The position numbers were made by a program, and so were the translations under genes. From assembly GCA_016800925.1 (NCBI GenBank), contig JABCPU010000139.1, forward strand, positions 1 to 64,000: a DNA stretch of 64,000 bases. Direction: 5' to 3'. A model generated the notes under the pieces. That model did not search any database and was not told the origin of the DNA. It worked only from the letters and a program-made list of their open reading frames with translations. This DNA comes from Suillus spraguei (lineage: Eukaryota > Basidiomycota > Agaricomycetes > Boletales > Suillaceae). Shown one piece after another: positions 34,870-46,503 of the stretch (its first letter is position 1; each line of letters starts with the position of its first letter).

Positions 34870-36011
34870 AAATTTCCGCACTTGGTAACACCTGACTGCC
34901 TAGCTCACCAGGTAGGTTGTCGATGTGAGAATAGTATGTGAGCTAACTTCATCTACTATTCACAGTTTAACCTTATTGTGGGGGATCTCTTCAAAGCCAA
35001 GGATGACTATGGGCAGTATGGTGACCTTGCACAAGAGTTAATTACATGGCTTCGTAGCAAAACCTACGTTCTCGCACTCCTTCGTGAATTGCAAATGTCA
35101 ACCATGGGAAAGACATTGAGCATCATTCGCGCTGTTCTCACTCGATGGTTATCACATTATTTAGCATACCGACGACTTTTGGATGTTCAGCCATCACTAG
35201 AGCTATTGATAACAAAGCATGAAGCAGAGATACGATCTACAGGTGATGCTCGTTCACGAGCAAAGACCTCAGCTGCCATTATGACAATAAAAAATCCAAC
35301 ATTCTGGCATGCAATGGCTCGGTAGGAACATTCTCGTTGTAACATAACATAATTTTGACTGACATTGCACTACCATTTAGATGGAAAAATCTTTTGGAAC
35401 CAATTGCGCTAATGACAAATATTCACCAAGCTGCCCACTCGAAACCTGAACATATTCCAATCTCGTTTGGGTTTCTTTATTACCGTTATTCGAAAGTCGG
35501 TGATGAAACTGATCTTGTGGCTCGAAATGCGGTCCTAGAGAGTGCCGAGCGTCGATGGGCTCAAATTGATCAAGAGGTCTTCATTGCCGCCGTTATTGTT
35601 GACCCACTCTACAAAGACAAACCATTCAAAAATATTCCCCTGACAACACGTGCCGGGCTGATGTCCCTTTTCAGTCGCCTCTGGACGCGTTTTTATGGTG
35701 GTGTGCCACCACTCGAACTTTTTACAGATCTCGATAATTATTTGAAAAGTTCACCCGAGTTCCAGCCACTCGATATATATACACAGATTTTAGTATCTCG
35801 CGCAAAGGAACAGGTAATATATTTACTAGACTCGGAGCTGTATTCCTCAATATCTAACCTATTTCTACCCATAGGGCACACCAGTTGATCCTCTCGATAT
35901 TTGGGATGGATTTTCACACAGCAGCTCCGAAATCAAGCCCCTCCAGAAAATTGCTCAGCGAATTCTTTCGATCTGTCCAAATTCTGCTTCATGCGAGCGT
36001 CTTTTCAGTAT

Positions 36012-36283
36012 CATCAGGAAATTCGCACATTCCTTAACGTGCCCTTATGCGGACTTATTTACACTTAACTGCCTTGGTGAAATTGAATCTACTTGTCCAA
36101 AATTTCAACGTGAATGAATTCAGAAAAAAAAAGTTGAGATATATTAATATACATGTTTTATTGTATTTCGCACTCAAAAAAATAAGATATGCCAGGTGAA
36201 TGATGTGAGAGAGAGCAAACAAGTTTTGAGATAAGTGAGTTAAGCTGATTAAGCATGTCAAGGAATGTGTGAATTTCCTGATG
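36012..36283 (+). mobile_element. MITE copy C (272 bp), inside the hAT transposase gene
   Basis: Same ends, with a 2-bp duplication AT at 36010-36011 and 36284-36285. Joining the flanks across one AT restores the conserved hATC reading LFSIFGAIL. Confidence 0.95.
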
Positions 36284-36982
36284 ATCTTTGGCGCAATCCT
36301 GACGAAATGGCGAAATCGGCTTTCCACTCAGAATCTTATGCTACTTGCAGAGTTAAAGATGTACCTCCACGAGGAACATGTTTGCGCAGGCTCCGTCAAG
36401 AAGCGTCTCAAACGGTGCTACTGCCAGAATACCACTGAGGCTAACCCTACAGAGGGTGACACAGATGCCTTTGGTGATGATTCCCAGCAGACGAGCAATG
36501 AAGTTCGTGAGCAGAGGGATACGGCAAATTGCTGCACACTTGATTCAAGCTGTCGAGGATGAAGAGACATTCACCATCTCCGAGATTACGGAGGCAACTA
36601 CCAATCCGTCAGACTTCCAGCAAATTCCTATCAAGGATCTCTTTGATTTTTCTCGTGCTCAAGATTGGCTAGGATCTTTCTACCAAACAGCCATACGAGG
36701 CTTAGATGCGGAGGTTGAGTTATACGAGCTGTTGGATTTGGATGCCGATGGTATTGACGACCCAGAATTTCCGCACGCAGATGAGATTTTGGACGAGTAA
36801 AATGACTGACGAGTTTCTTGGTGATGCGGGCCTTAGCCAATCAGATACGATTATATAATATTTTCTCTCGGACTCCTGGTACCATAGCTGTTCACGTTTA
36901 CCTGTCGACATAGTGACGTTCACCGGTAAACATTCACTGACTTTTGTGAACGTTCGGCGACCGGACGAACACTGAGTGGAAC

Positions 36983-37560
36983 TACCTGGTTATGAACTGT
37001 GGGCAACCACGGTGCGTATCATATTCTGCCGTACATCCCTGAACTTGAAGATGCTCTACCTAGATCCAGAACGTTCATATTCTTGTGGGTTCGCTGGATG
37101 TAAATGAGTTCAGTGTTGCGCTGTCCAGGACTTGCCTCGGCGCCGCCCTCATACCGCCGGAAGGCTGACAGACGATGGTGGAAAATATAAAGCAAGTTCA
37201 ACTCTATACCAAAAGCTAGACACCAAAGTTTATGAGCTCACAAAATTTACCGGACAAATGATGGAGTTCCTGTTGAATTCGAAGAGCGTCTTCAAGTTCA
37301 TGAATCAACTTATCCTTGATGCTCACGTAATCCAGAGCGACCTCTTCTTGGGCTTGCTGAATAATTAGTGTTGCCGCGAAGCGAACTGGAAGCGAATCGA
37401 AGTGTAAATTTGAGGGATGGGCTCAATTCTAAAAATTCGCGTTCACTTGGGAGCCAAGTTTGGTAGTTTGAGTTATTTATGTCTTAAGCACTTCATTTCC
37501 GCCTTCGTAAATTAGTTCCAAGCCCGAAGAAGGCCGGATGTGTCTTGGCTCACGGTGAAC
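36983..37560. other. Sequence right of the hAT element, no clear gene
   Basis: It may contain the remaining part of the interrupted gene on the minus strand (a reading GAEASPGQRNTELIYIQRTH is open). No family is recognised. Confidence 0.3.
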
Positions 37561-39275
37561 ATCGTTGACTGCTGCTACAGGTATATCTACTTAATAAAGA
37601 GCTCAAAGTAGGTTCTGTCTGCTGACTTGTGATGAAACCACTCCTGAATTAATGACAAACGGACATGTTAACAAAAAGCAATCAGAGAAGCTACTGTTAC
37701 AGAGGGCGAGTCTGGAAGAAAGAAGATGGGAGAATCAGAGAGAAAGCTGGTACGGACAAGCAATTGCTACATAATTATCTTCCTACAGAGTGTTCCTTCA
37801 GTCTCAGTCACTTCAATCGTCCGTGATCACCCATCATTCGTTCATGTCCACAGCATGAGATGGTACTAGGCAGTAGCCACGTAGATAGCTCAAGTCTTCT
37901 TCCACATCATCTTCGATCCGATGATCCAGAGAACAAGCCAATGAGGGAGCCAGTGCAAGAATGCGGCAAAACGCGAGTCGCCCCCAAGTGACATATAAGT
38001 TGGAGGGTTGGGACTCAGCACCTTTGCAACTACACGTCGTGCAAATTCATCAGTAGCCATGCACCCTTTGCGTTCGCTGAACTGCAAAAGTTCGTACACC
38101 CGATCAAAGTAAGGTCTGTAGATGGACGTAGGGGATAATTTAAGGATGGCCGCCTGGTTGGTAGTGAGATTTGACCGAATGGTGCCTGGTGCTACTAGAA
38201 TCACTTTAACGCCAAAGGGCTTATATTCCATGGCCAGAGTATCACTGAGCGCGTGAACAGCTGCCTTAGATGCACAGTATAATCCATTCCATGGAATAGG
38301 GCTACGATTAGGATGTGGTCAGCTGAAAGGTGACATCATTGCATCGTGCTCACATGTTTCCTACAATTGACCCAATGTTGACGATAAGCCCTTGCTTCCG
38401 TTCCACCATCGAGGGTGCGACTGCCTGTGCAACCCGCAAGATCGAGAACGTGTTGGTCTCGAAAGTCTTTCTAGCTTGATCTAAAGATACATCAAGCAAC
38501 GGTCCTGCAAGAAAACAAAAATAATGTCCCAATCGTTTCGCTGTGGCTTGAAATATTTTAACGAACCCATGGATATAATAGCACCAGCATTGTTTACAAC
38601 AATGTCGATTTTTCCCTGCTCTTCCAGAATGGACTGTACGACGAGTCTCACGTCGTCATCGCTGGTCACATCCATGATACGCTTTTCCACTGAATGCTTA
38701 AAGCCATCCATTGTCTCCAGCCTGCGAGATGTGGCGTACACAGTGCAACCCTGCTCCGCAAAGTGTTCGCATCTGTTGTCATAAATTGAAACTTGAATAA
38801 TTAAAGACAGCAGACTTACAAATGGAAACCAATCCCGCCTTTTGAACAGCCAGTTACTAGAACGACTTTTCGTGACATGAGTATCAGGTGAGGCAGGACG
38901 ATATCGGCAGACTTGTTTCCTATAATCGTGATAAGTATATCTTAAAGCACGTGATGAGAAGTCTGTTCTGACATATCGTGTGCAGAATGATTCCGATTTA
39001 CTTTGCAATGTAAACTAAGAAGCTCAAATATGTAAAATCGTCGACATCAAAGTAGGTTTTGGCTCACACGAATCCACAGGATTCGTTGGGGTGGCTCTCC
39101 GCAGCCGTGCGTAATGCCCACACACCAAATGAATATGTATGCACAGATGCCCCTGCAAGTCGCGCGGCAGACACGCTGACGCAGCTCAAAACAATGGCCC
39201 AAGCTTAATATGTCTGCGAAATGGAAAATCAGCTTGCAGCACAGCATCGTATCATAGTAACAACTCACTTCACAA
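37561..39275 (-). repeat. Segmental duplication block, unit 2
   Basis: Collinear with 22597-24305, including both flanks of the SDR gene. The match begins at CATCGTTGAC.GCTGCTACAGG and ends near CACTCACTTCACAA.CATCGGTAA. Confidence 0.8.
37890..38878 (-). CDS. AYR1-like short-chain dehydrogenase, copy 2
   Basis: Same four-exon layout as copy 1. Exon 1 is MSRKVVLVTGCSKGGIGFHL-like. Exon 2 starts CEHFAEQGCTVYATSRRLE and ends VVNNAGAIISMG. Exon 3 has AQAVAPSMVERKQGLIVNIGSIVGN. The last exon has the YCASK/YCAAK-type catalytic pair and VILVAPGTIRSNLTTNQ, with the hydrophobic tail FAAFLHWLPHWLVLWIIGSKMMWKKT. Introns are GT-AG. No break was seen. It differs from copy 1 mainly in the variable loop before the tail (LLQFSERKGCMAT against LRMSQSKGSMPT). 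Confidence 0.85.
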
Positions 39276-39297
39276 CATCGGTAACATAACCTGACGC

Positions 39298-40094
39298 CTA
39301 TACATCCTTCACACTGGATACGTCGTAGGTGGTACCTCCTCTATTATCACAAGCGTCGACCGTAGCCCAACAAACATCTAGATCTTGCGCAGGAGCGACA
39401 TTCAACACCTCAAGCCCGACCGACGGGTCGACATCTGGTAGTGATGTGTAGGGTGGGCGTTCCGGGAGGTCCTGCTAACGATATGTCAGTACAATAAGAA
39501 CGTTTTACGTCAATATAGTATCTCACGAATCACCTAAAGAAATGTGCAGTGAACGTGACCTACCTCAGACCGTTCTAACCATCTCGTAACCCACCTGAAC
39601 AACGAGAGTGAAAGCATGCGCCAAAGGCATGTCACCGAGCCATTTTTCGACTTGACCGGAAGTACTGGGAATGTCCCCAGAGAACCAATGTACGATTTTT
39701 GCATACTCGTGATATGAGACTGGCGGAGGGAGGGAAGGTATTGGCGGAGAATAACGATGGTAGCCATACGAAGGTATGGGTGCCCAAAGCTACCTTGAGG
39801 GACAAGGGGAGTGAAGGTGATGGCCGAGACGAGTTCGGTATGGTGGAGGGCGCACGCTGCCCCATGCACTGATGAAACTTGACTTGAGACCCAGATGAGC
39901 ACAAATGGCAGGTATTCTGGACAAGCAAAGAGTTGGGTAAGAAGAACCCAAGTTGTAGGTTGAGGTTTAGGTGGTGCCTTTTGTGTAGACGAATCGTCGT
40001 TGGTATTCACGTTGATATCCATGTTGGCGTTGGCAAGGGCCAGAAATTCACGTCCTGTTCGTAGTCGAGCAACAAGCTCGTCCACGTGCTTCAT
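39298..40094 (-). CDS. Unidentified fungal gene H, copy a
   Basis: A tentative gene upstream of SDR copy 2 on the same strand. A start near 40094 gives MKHVDELVARLRTGREFLAL. A central exon reads YHEYAKIVHWFSGDIPSTSGQVEKWLGDMPLAHAFTLVVQ and splices (GTGGGT...CAG) to a final exon DLPERPPYTSLPDVDPSVGLEVLNVAPAQDLDVCWATVDACDN, with stop at 39298-39300. The frame between the first and central parts is not resolved. No family is recognised. The last exon recurs at 46930-47120. Confidence 0.4.
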
Positions 40095-40590
40095 ATGCCA
40101 TGGCCGGAATCCAACTGGGTCAGGGAGTAAAGAGGAACAAGGGTCTGTTTGTCTGTGAGGTCTTGTACGATGTATGAAAAGCGATATGTTGCAGTACTTA
40201 GCGCCAGTCAGGACTATATGTGTGGTAAACGAATGCGACGAATATAAATAACAAGGAACTTTTTGATAAAAGTGCACTGGCAGAAAGTCAAAGCAGGAGA
40301 GTCGCATGCACGTGACAACATGAAATTTTCACCCTTTGCCAACAAAACAAACTGATATGTCAATAAAAACGATCAGAGAACCTACTGTTTAGTACGGAGG
40401 GTGAGTCTGGGAGGAAGAAGGTAGGAGAAAGCTGATAGAGACTATCAATTACTACATGATCATCTTCTTAGTACAGAGACCAATCATCATCATCATGTTC
40501 CTTCATTATCAATCACTTGAGTCGTCAGCGACTGCCCATCGTTCCTCCTGTCCGTGGCATGAGATGATACTAGGTGGCCACATAGATAGT

Positions 40591-41564
40591 TCAGGTCTTC
40601 CTCCACACCGTCCTCGATCCCATGATCCAGAGGACAAGCCAATGAGGGAGCCAGTGTAAGAACGCGAAAAGACCTGAGCTGGTCCCAAGTGACATATAAG
40701 TTGGAGGGTTGGGACTTAGCACCTTTGCAACCACACGTCGTGCAAATTCATCAGTAGCCATGCACCCTCGACTGTAATGCAGGCATCCGTACACCCGATC
40801 GAAATAAGGTTTATAAATGGACGTGGGGGATAACTTGAGAGTGGCCGCCTGGTTGGTAGTGATATTTGACTGAATGCTGCCTGGTGCTACTAGAATCACT
40901 TTGATGCCGAAGGGTTTAAATTCCATGGCAAGAGTATCACTGAGCGCGTGAACTGCTGCCTTGGCTGCACAGTATAATCCATTCCATGGAATAGCGCTAT
41001 GATTTGGACGGGGTCAGCTGAAAGATGTCATCATTGCATCGTGCTCACATGTTTCCCCCAATTGACCCAATATTAACGATAAGCCCTTGCTTCTGTTCCA
41101 CCATCGAGGGTGCGACGGCCTGTGCAACCCGCAAAATCGAGAACGTATTGGTGTCGAAAGCCTTTCTTGCCTGATCTAAAGATACATCAAGCAACGGCCC
41201 TGCGAGAAAACGAACGTGTCAATCATTTCACTGCGGCTTGAAAGGTTCAACGAACCGACGGCCAAAGCACCAGCATTATTCACCACGACGTCGATTTTCC
41301 CCTGCTCTTCCAAAATGGACTGTACGACGAGCTTTACATCATCATCGCTGGTCACGTCCATGACACGCTTTTCCACTGGATGCTTAAAGCCGTCCATTGT
41401 TTCCAGCCTACGAGATGTAGCATACACAGTGCAACCCTGCTCCGCAAAGCGCTCACATCTGTTATTATAGTAAGTTCAAGTTAAAGTGGTTTGAAGCGGA
41501 CTTACAGATAGAAACCAATCCCGCCTTTCGAGCAGCCAGTTACTAGAACAACCTTTCGCGACAT
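40591..41564 (-). CDS. AYR1-like short-chain dehydrogenase, copy 3
   Basis: Starts MSRKVVLVTGCSKGGIGFYL. Exon 2 gives CERFAEQGCTVYATSRRLETMDGFKHPVEKRVMDVTSDDDVKLVVQSILEEQGKIDVVVNNAGALAVG. Exon 3 begins GPLLDVSLDQARKAF. The last exon has MEFKPFGIKVILVAPGSIQSNITTNQ and a shortened loop (LHYSRGCMATDEF), two residues shorter than its sisters. The tail FAFLHWLPHWLVLWIMGS is kept. It reads intact. Confidence 0.85.
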
Positions 41565-41893
41565 GAGTGGTGGATGAGGCAGTATGATAGCATAGTTATC
41601 TTTGCGAGTGCATCTAATTTAATACATGCGGTGAAGAAGTTTCTTAGCTTATATATAACTGTGAGGTTGAGCCAAAGCACAGCGAAATTGTCTTCATTTT
41701 GGCACAGTTCGAAACTTCGAATGGTAATTTTCGCCGGTTCGAAAACTGCAGCATCGGCTAATGCCGTTGTTCCCGCAGCATCAACCCCACTCCTGCTGGG
41801 AGAATACAGAAAAAGCTACTACAGACTAGCAATTGTTCGTGATCATCTTCCTACAGAGTCCAACGTTCCTTCATTATCAGTTACGTACATAGC

Positions 41894-42872
41894 TCAGGTC
41901 TTCCTCCACACTGTCTTCGATCCGATGATCCAGAGAACAAGCCAATGAGGAAGCCAGTGTAAGAATGCAAACAGACCCGAGCTGGCCCCAAGTGACATAT
42001 AAGTTGGAGGGTTGGGGCTCAACACCTTTGCAACCACACGTCGTGCAAATTCATCAGTAGGCATACAGCCTTTGCCTTGACTGATATGCAGGCGTTCGTA
42101 CACCCGATCGAAGTAAGGTTTGTAGATGGACGTAGGTAATAATTTGAGGGTGACCGCCTGGTTGGCACTGATATTTGACTGAACGCTGCCTGGTGCTACT
42201 AAAATCACTTTAACGCCGAAGGGCTTACATTCCATGGCCAGAGTATCACTGAGCGCGTGAACTGCTGCCTTGGCTGCACAGTACAATCCATTCCATGGAG
42301 TAGCGCTATGATTAAGACAAGTCAGCTGAAAGATGCCATCATTGCATCGTACTCACATGTTCCCTGCAATTGACCCAATATTGACAATAACCCCTTGCCT
42401 GCGTTCCACCATCGAAGGTGCGACGGCCTGCGCAACCCGCAAAATCGAGAACGTGTTGGTCTCGAAAGCCTTTCTAGCCTGCTCTAAAGATACATCAAGC
42501 AACGGTCCTGCGATAAAACGAACATGACAATGGTTTCACTGCGGCTTGAAAGGTTTAACGAACCAATAGCTATAGCACCGGCATTATTCACAACGATGTC
42601 GATTTTCCCCTGCTCTGCCAGAATGGACTGTACGACAAGTTTCACATCGTCATCGCTGGTCACGTCCATGGCACGCTTTTCTACTGAATGCTTGAAGCCG
42701 TCCATGGTCTCCAGCCTACGAGACGTAGCGTACACAGTACACCCCTGCTCTGCGAAACGTTCACATCTGTTATCATGAGTTAAAGTTGCTCGAAGGGTTG
42801 AAGGCTGACTTACAAATAGAAGCCAATCCCGCCTTTTGAACAACCAGTTACCAGAACGATTTTTGGCGACAT
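41894..42872 (-). CDS. AYR1-like short-chain dehydrogenase, copy 4
   Basis: Starts MSPKIVLVTGCSKGGIGFYL-like (the third residue differs from its sisters). Exon 2 ends QSILAEQGKIDIVVNNAGAIAIG. The last exon reads LYCAAKAAVHALSDTLAMECKPFGVKVILVAPGSVQSNISANQ and keeps the tail. It lies only about 330 bp from copy 3, in tandem. All catalytic residues are present. Confidence 0.85.
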
Positions 42873-43106
42873 GAGTATTAGGTGAAGCAGGACGATAGCA
42901 TGTTTGTTTATAATGGATGACTTCCCGCACAACGCTTGTTCTATCTCTTGTGCCGACGTGCCGCTGTAAAATGTCAGAATCTGCACGTCAAACTAACCCA
43001 ATTTTAGATTGATATCGGGGCAGGGCCCCCTTTCTAGACTCAAATAGTGTTCTAAACGCGTTCTATTGTTCCGACCCCAAAGCTTCCGAAAACACTGATC
43101 CTTTAA

Positions 43107-44033
43107 TTAATCAACGGTGTGTCGCTGTCTTGCCGTACCCGCCGCAATTGTGGCGCACCTGTGATGCGTTAACGCGGCCACTGTGCAAGTGTTCCTGTAC
43201 ATGGTCATTCCTTCGTTTTCATAATTATTCATCAAAGGGACACCTGATGACCGTTTGCTTTTCCTCCCTCTCTGGACACTCCTCGAAGCACCTTGACGTT
43301 TAACGCGCGTACATTCTTCAACCGGCAGTGAAGGCGTTTTGCAGACACGATTTCTTCTTCGGCCAGCAGCGAAGGAGCTAACTCGTCTGAAAATGTTATC
43401 AGAGTTATCGTTGAGTAAGGGGCCACGCTGATCATACAAGTGAGAGACCGTCAGATTTTACTCACTTCAAGTTCAGTCTCATTGTAATCCCTTCCCAGAA
43501 CCCATTCAGTATGAACGTTGAGACAGTCGACGGGTCGTTACTGGTTCTTGGAACTGCACCCTGCAAATTTGTAACACACAAAAAGGAGTAGTGCTTAGGG
43601 GAGCCATTCGCGGGACAGTGGATACAGGTGTTTTCAGTTGCGGTATCCCCAGCCCACAGATACACATTCCACCGCTTGTGGCATCCAAATTCCACTGCTG
43701 GTTGCCTGCAGGTCCTGCTTCTTCAGGATCCTTCGAGTCGTAGGTTGAGTTGATTAAGGTTTACGAGGTGGTACCTTTTGTGTAGATTGACGTCGGCGAG
43801 GGCAAGAAAGTGACGTCCTGTTCGTGACCAAGAGGTACCCAACAGATCTAATTATGACACGAGCTCGTCAGCCTCCAAATTGCGTGCTTCAGATGCCAAT
43901 GCTATGGCCAGAGTCCAGTGAAGTGAGGGAGGAATGAGGAACAAAGGACAGTTTGTCTGTGAAGACTTGTACAATATATGAAGCTTTGAAGAGCGGTATG
44001 TGTTGCAGCGGCGCCAGTTAGTTTGTAAAGTCA
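43107..44033 (-). pseudogene. Decayed fragments, including a 5' piece of gene H
   Basis: The stretch 43740-44033 matches the 5' part of gene H at 39955-40210 (for example GTAGGTTGAG..., GGTG.TACCTTTTGTGTAGA, TCACGTCCTGTTCGT-like, GAGCTCGTC..C) but with many indels. 43200-43695 has short protein-like readings (EEIVSAKRLHCRLKNVRALNVKVLRG; TSNDPSTVSTFILNGFWEGITMRLNLK) without a recognised family. Confidence 0.45.
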
Positions 44034-45181
44034 GACTCAGACGTGGCACCGTGCTCTACTTCCGAGGCTTCTGCTTCTCGGAACCTTTCTAGTAAGTAGC
44101 TTCTATTAGCCTCCGGCCGAACACCTCGCAAAATTTAAAATTTATTGAACTTCAGTTATTTGATGCGTGTGCAGGAGCTTTGGCTGCAAGAAATATATCA
44201 AACATAGCACTAATTTATGCCTGCGAAGCATATATCATGCGAAGACGCAAATTAATGGCTTCTAGACTCTATAGAAGGTTTAGTTTGGACATATGTTCCA
44301 CCATGGTGAACAGTGATTGCGATGATTTAGGCAAACGGTCGTATGTGCCACAACAGTAACGAATGTTCAAAGTCTCTCTGCCTGCAATGTTCTTCTTGAT
44401 CGCGAGTGCATTTTGAATCACTGCAGATACTCTGTGCAGTGACCCTCAGATCAGCGCCGGATATTGCAGACACGTCTAGTGACAGACATCAATTCATAAT
44501 ATACAATTGACTAAGCCCGGAGAGGAGCTATAAGAAACCTGCGCGTGTCCGAAGGGACGACTCACCATGCAGTAAATATTAATGTTGCAACAACAATTTA
44601 CACAGGGGCTAAGACCAGTTGAGGTGTTGTTCCGATTGAAAAAAACGTTGTCAGCTGAAGGTTTCGAACCTACACAGCCCAAGAGAAACAGATTTTGATT
44701 CTGTTGTAGCAACCACCTGGCTAAGACCAGCTACGGCGAACTTCTAAAGAAACCATCCGTGAGTGAATATCAAGGTGCGCTTCGATAGAAAAAACCTCAT
44801 CGTCGGCAGGTTTCAAACCTGCATAGTCCAAGAGAAACAGATTTTGATTCTGTTGTAGCAACCACCTGGCTAAGACCAGCTATGGCGAACTTCTAAAGAA
44901 ACCATCCATGAGTGAATATCAAGGTGTGTTCCGATGGAAAAAACCTCGTCGTCGGCAGGTTTCGAACCTGCACAGTTCAAGAGAAGCGGATTTTTATTCC
45001 GTTGCGATAACCGCACTGGCCAGACTGCTTTATGTAATATCTCCACTTGACTTTTATGGTAGTAGGAATAAATCTACATAGGTCGCACAGGGTGTTCGAA
45101 GGCCAATGGAAGCACTCACCTTACCAGGAAGGTTCTAAGAAGTGGCAGCTGGAAGTAGAGCTCGGTGGTCGGGCTTCCCAT
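44034..45181. mobile_element. Element E3: short E-family member with tRNA-like repeats
   Basis: The right end GGGCTTCCCAT at 45181 and the left region (CACCGTGCTCTACTTCC, TTCTAGTAAG, GGCTGCAAGAAATAT) match the E1/E2 ends. The first 14 or so bases of the left end are degraded and no target duplication can be read. It carries three tRNA-like units and no gene. Confidence 0.72.
44575..45030 (-). repeat. Tandem tRNA-like array in E3 (three units plus a partial)
   Basis: Units of about 150 bp. On the minus strand each carries TAGCCAGGTGG (A-box-like), an ACAGAATCAAAATCTGT stem-loop, a T-arm with GGTTCGAAACC (B-box) and then a run of T (Pol III terminator-like). T-arm motifs lie near 44660, 44810 and 44957. 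Confidence 0.7.
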
Positions 45182-45521
45182 GAGGATATGCATGACGTTA
45201 AACCAATGCAACAAATATAAATAACGTCGAAAATAAGGAATTCTGGTAAGAAAGAGAGTTCCGCAAAGTCATAACAGACATGTCAACACAGACAATCATG
45301 GAAGCTGTTGTTACAATGCCTAGAGGGCGAGTCTGGGAGGAAGAAAATGTGAGAAATAAAGAGAAAGTTAATACAGACTAGTGATTGCTACACGATCATG
45401 ATCATCTTCCGACAGAATTCAATATTCCAGTCAGTTGAGTCATCCGCGATTGCTCATCATTCCTCCGAGCCTGTCTATACCATATCATGAGATGGTGCTA
45501 GGCGGTGGCCACGTAGATAGG

Positions 45522-46503
45522 TCAGGTCTTTCTCCACACCGTCTTCGATCCCATAATCCAGAAGACAAGCCAACGAGGGAGCCATTGTAAGAATGCGAAA
45601 AGACCCGAGCCGCCCCCGATTGATATATAAGTTGGAGGGTTGGGACTCAGCACCTTTGCAACTACACGTCGCGCAAATTCATCAGTAGGCATGCTTGCTT
45701 TGCCTTGACTGATATGCAGGCGTTCGTACACCCGATCGAAGTAAGGCTTATAGATGGATGTAGGGGATAATTTAAGGGTGGCCGCCTGGTTGGCACTGAT
45801 ATTTGACTGAACGGCACCTGGTGCTACTAGCATCACTTTAACGCCGAAGGGCTTACATTCCATGGCCAGAGTATCACTGAGCGCGTGAACTGCTGCCTTA
45901 GATGCACAGTATAATCCATTCCATGGGGTAGCGCTATGGTTAGGACGGGGTCAGCTGAAAGATGGAGCATTGCACTGTGCTCACACGTTTCCTACGATTG
46001 ACCCAATGTTGACGATAAGCCCTTGCTTCCGTTCCACCATCGAAGGTGCGACGGCTTGTGCAACCCGCAAAATCGAGAACGTGTTGGTCTCGAAAGCCTT
46101 TCTGGTCTGATCTAAAGATACATCAAGCAACGGTCCTGCAAGAAAACAAACATGTCAATCGTTTCACTGTGGCTTGAATGGTTTAACGAACCGATGGCTA
46201 TAGCACCAGCATTATTCACGACAATGTCAATTTTTCCCTGCTCCTCCAGAATGGACTGTACGACGCGTTTCACATCGTCATCACTGGTCACGTCCATGGC
46301 ACGCTTTTCCACTGAATGCTTGAAGCCGTCCATTGTCTCCAGCCTACGAGATGTGGCATATACAGTGCACCCCTGCTCTGCAAAGCGCTCACATCTGTTA
46401 TCATGAGTTGAAGTAGCTTGAAGGGTTGAAGACAGCAGACTTACAAATGGAAGCCGATCCCGCCTTTTGAACAGCCGGTTACTAGAACGACTTTTTGCGA
46501 CAT
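45522..46503 (-). CDS. AYR1-like short-chain dehydrogenase, copy 5
   Basis: Same exon layout. Exon 2 gives the TSRRLETMDGFKHSVEKRAMDVTSDDDVKRVVQSILEEQGKIDIVVNNAGAIAIG stretch, spliced by GT-AG to GPLLDVSLDQTRKAFETN. The last exon reads MECKPFGVKVMLVAPGAVQSNISANQAATLKLSPTSIYKPYFDRVYERLHISQGKASMPTDEF and ends FAFLQWLPRWLVFWIMGSKTVWRKT. Its C-terminal loop resembles copies 1 and 4, a mosaic that suggests gene conversion. It reads intact. Confidence 0.85.

Larger units (their letters stand above)
33234..36800 (+). pseudogene. hAT-family transposase, broken by stop codons and two MITEs
   Basis: Starts MASRKRKTRSTNRGWGWTEF. Later blocks follow in order: DDE-domain sequence VRTLQCDGWTGENSHHLIGF, VIIIACTTDASGESRKARRLL, FPHLVTPDCLAHQFNLIVGDLF, LTRWLSHYLAYRRLL, NPTFWHAMARW, WAQIDQEVFIAAVIVDPLYK, and the hATC dimerisation region ILSICPNSASCERLFSIFGAILTKWRNRLS. 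The acidic C-terminus ends at 36800. Three defects stand out: a TGA after LCDRFIP near 34174, MITE B between RRLLRT and FPHLV, and MITE C inside CERLFSIFGA. A second in-frame stop is likely near 33555. It cannot give a full-length transposase as read. Confidence 0.9.
32787..36974 (+). mobile_element. hAT transposon (4.19 kb) with two nested MITEs
   Basis: Ends are CAGTGTTC at 32787 and its inverse GAACACTG ending at 36974. Subterminal copies of AACGTTCAC-type motifs lie at both ends. A perfect 8-bp target duplication AGTGGAAC lies at 32779-32786 and 36975-36982. It encodes a hAT transposase in the same orientation. Confidence 0.92.

Noticed and set aside
43107..43439. Minus-strand frames of 67-110 codons as a separate gene
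   Set aside because: There is no recognisable family, the neighbouring sequence is decayed gene H, and overlapping frames give equally long readings.
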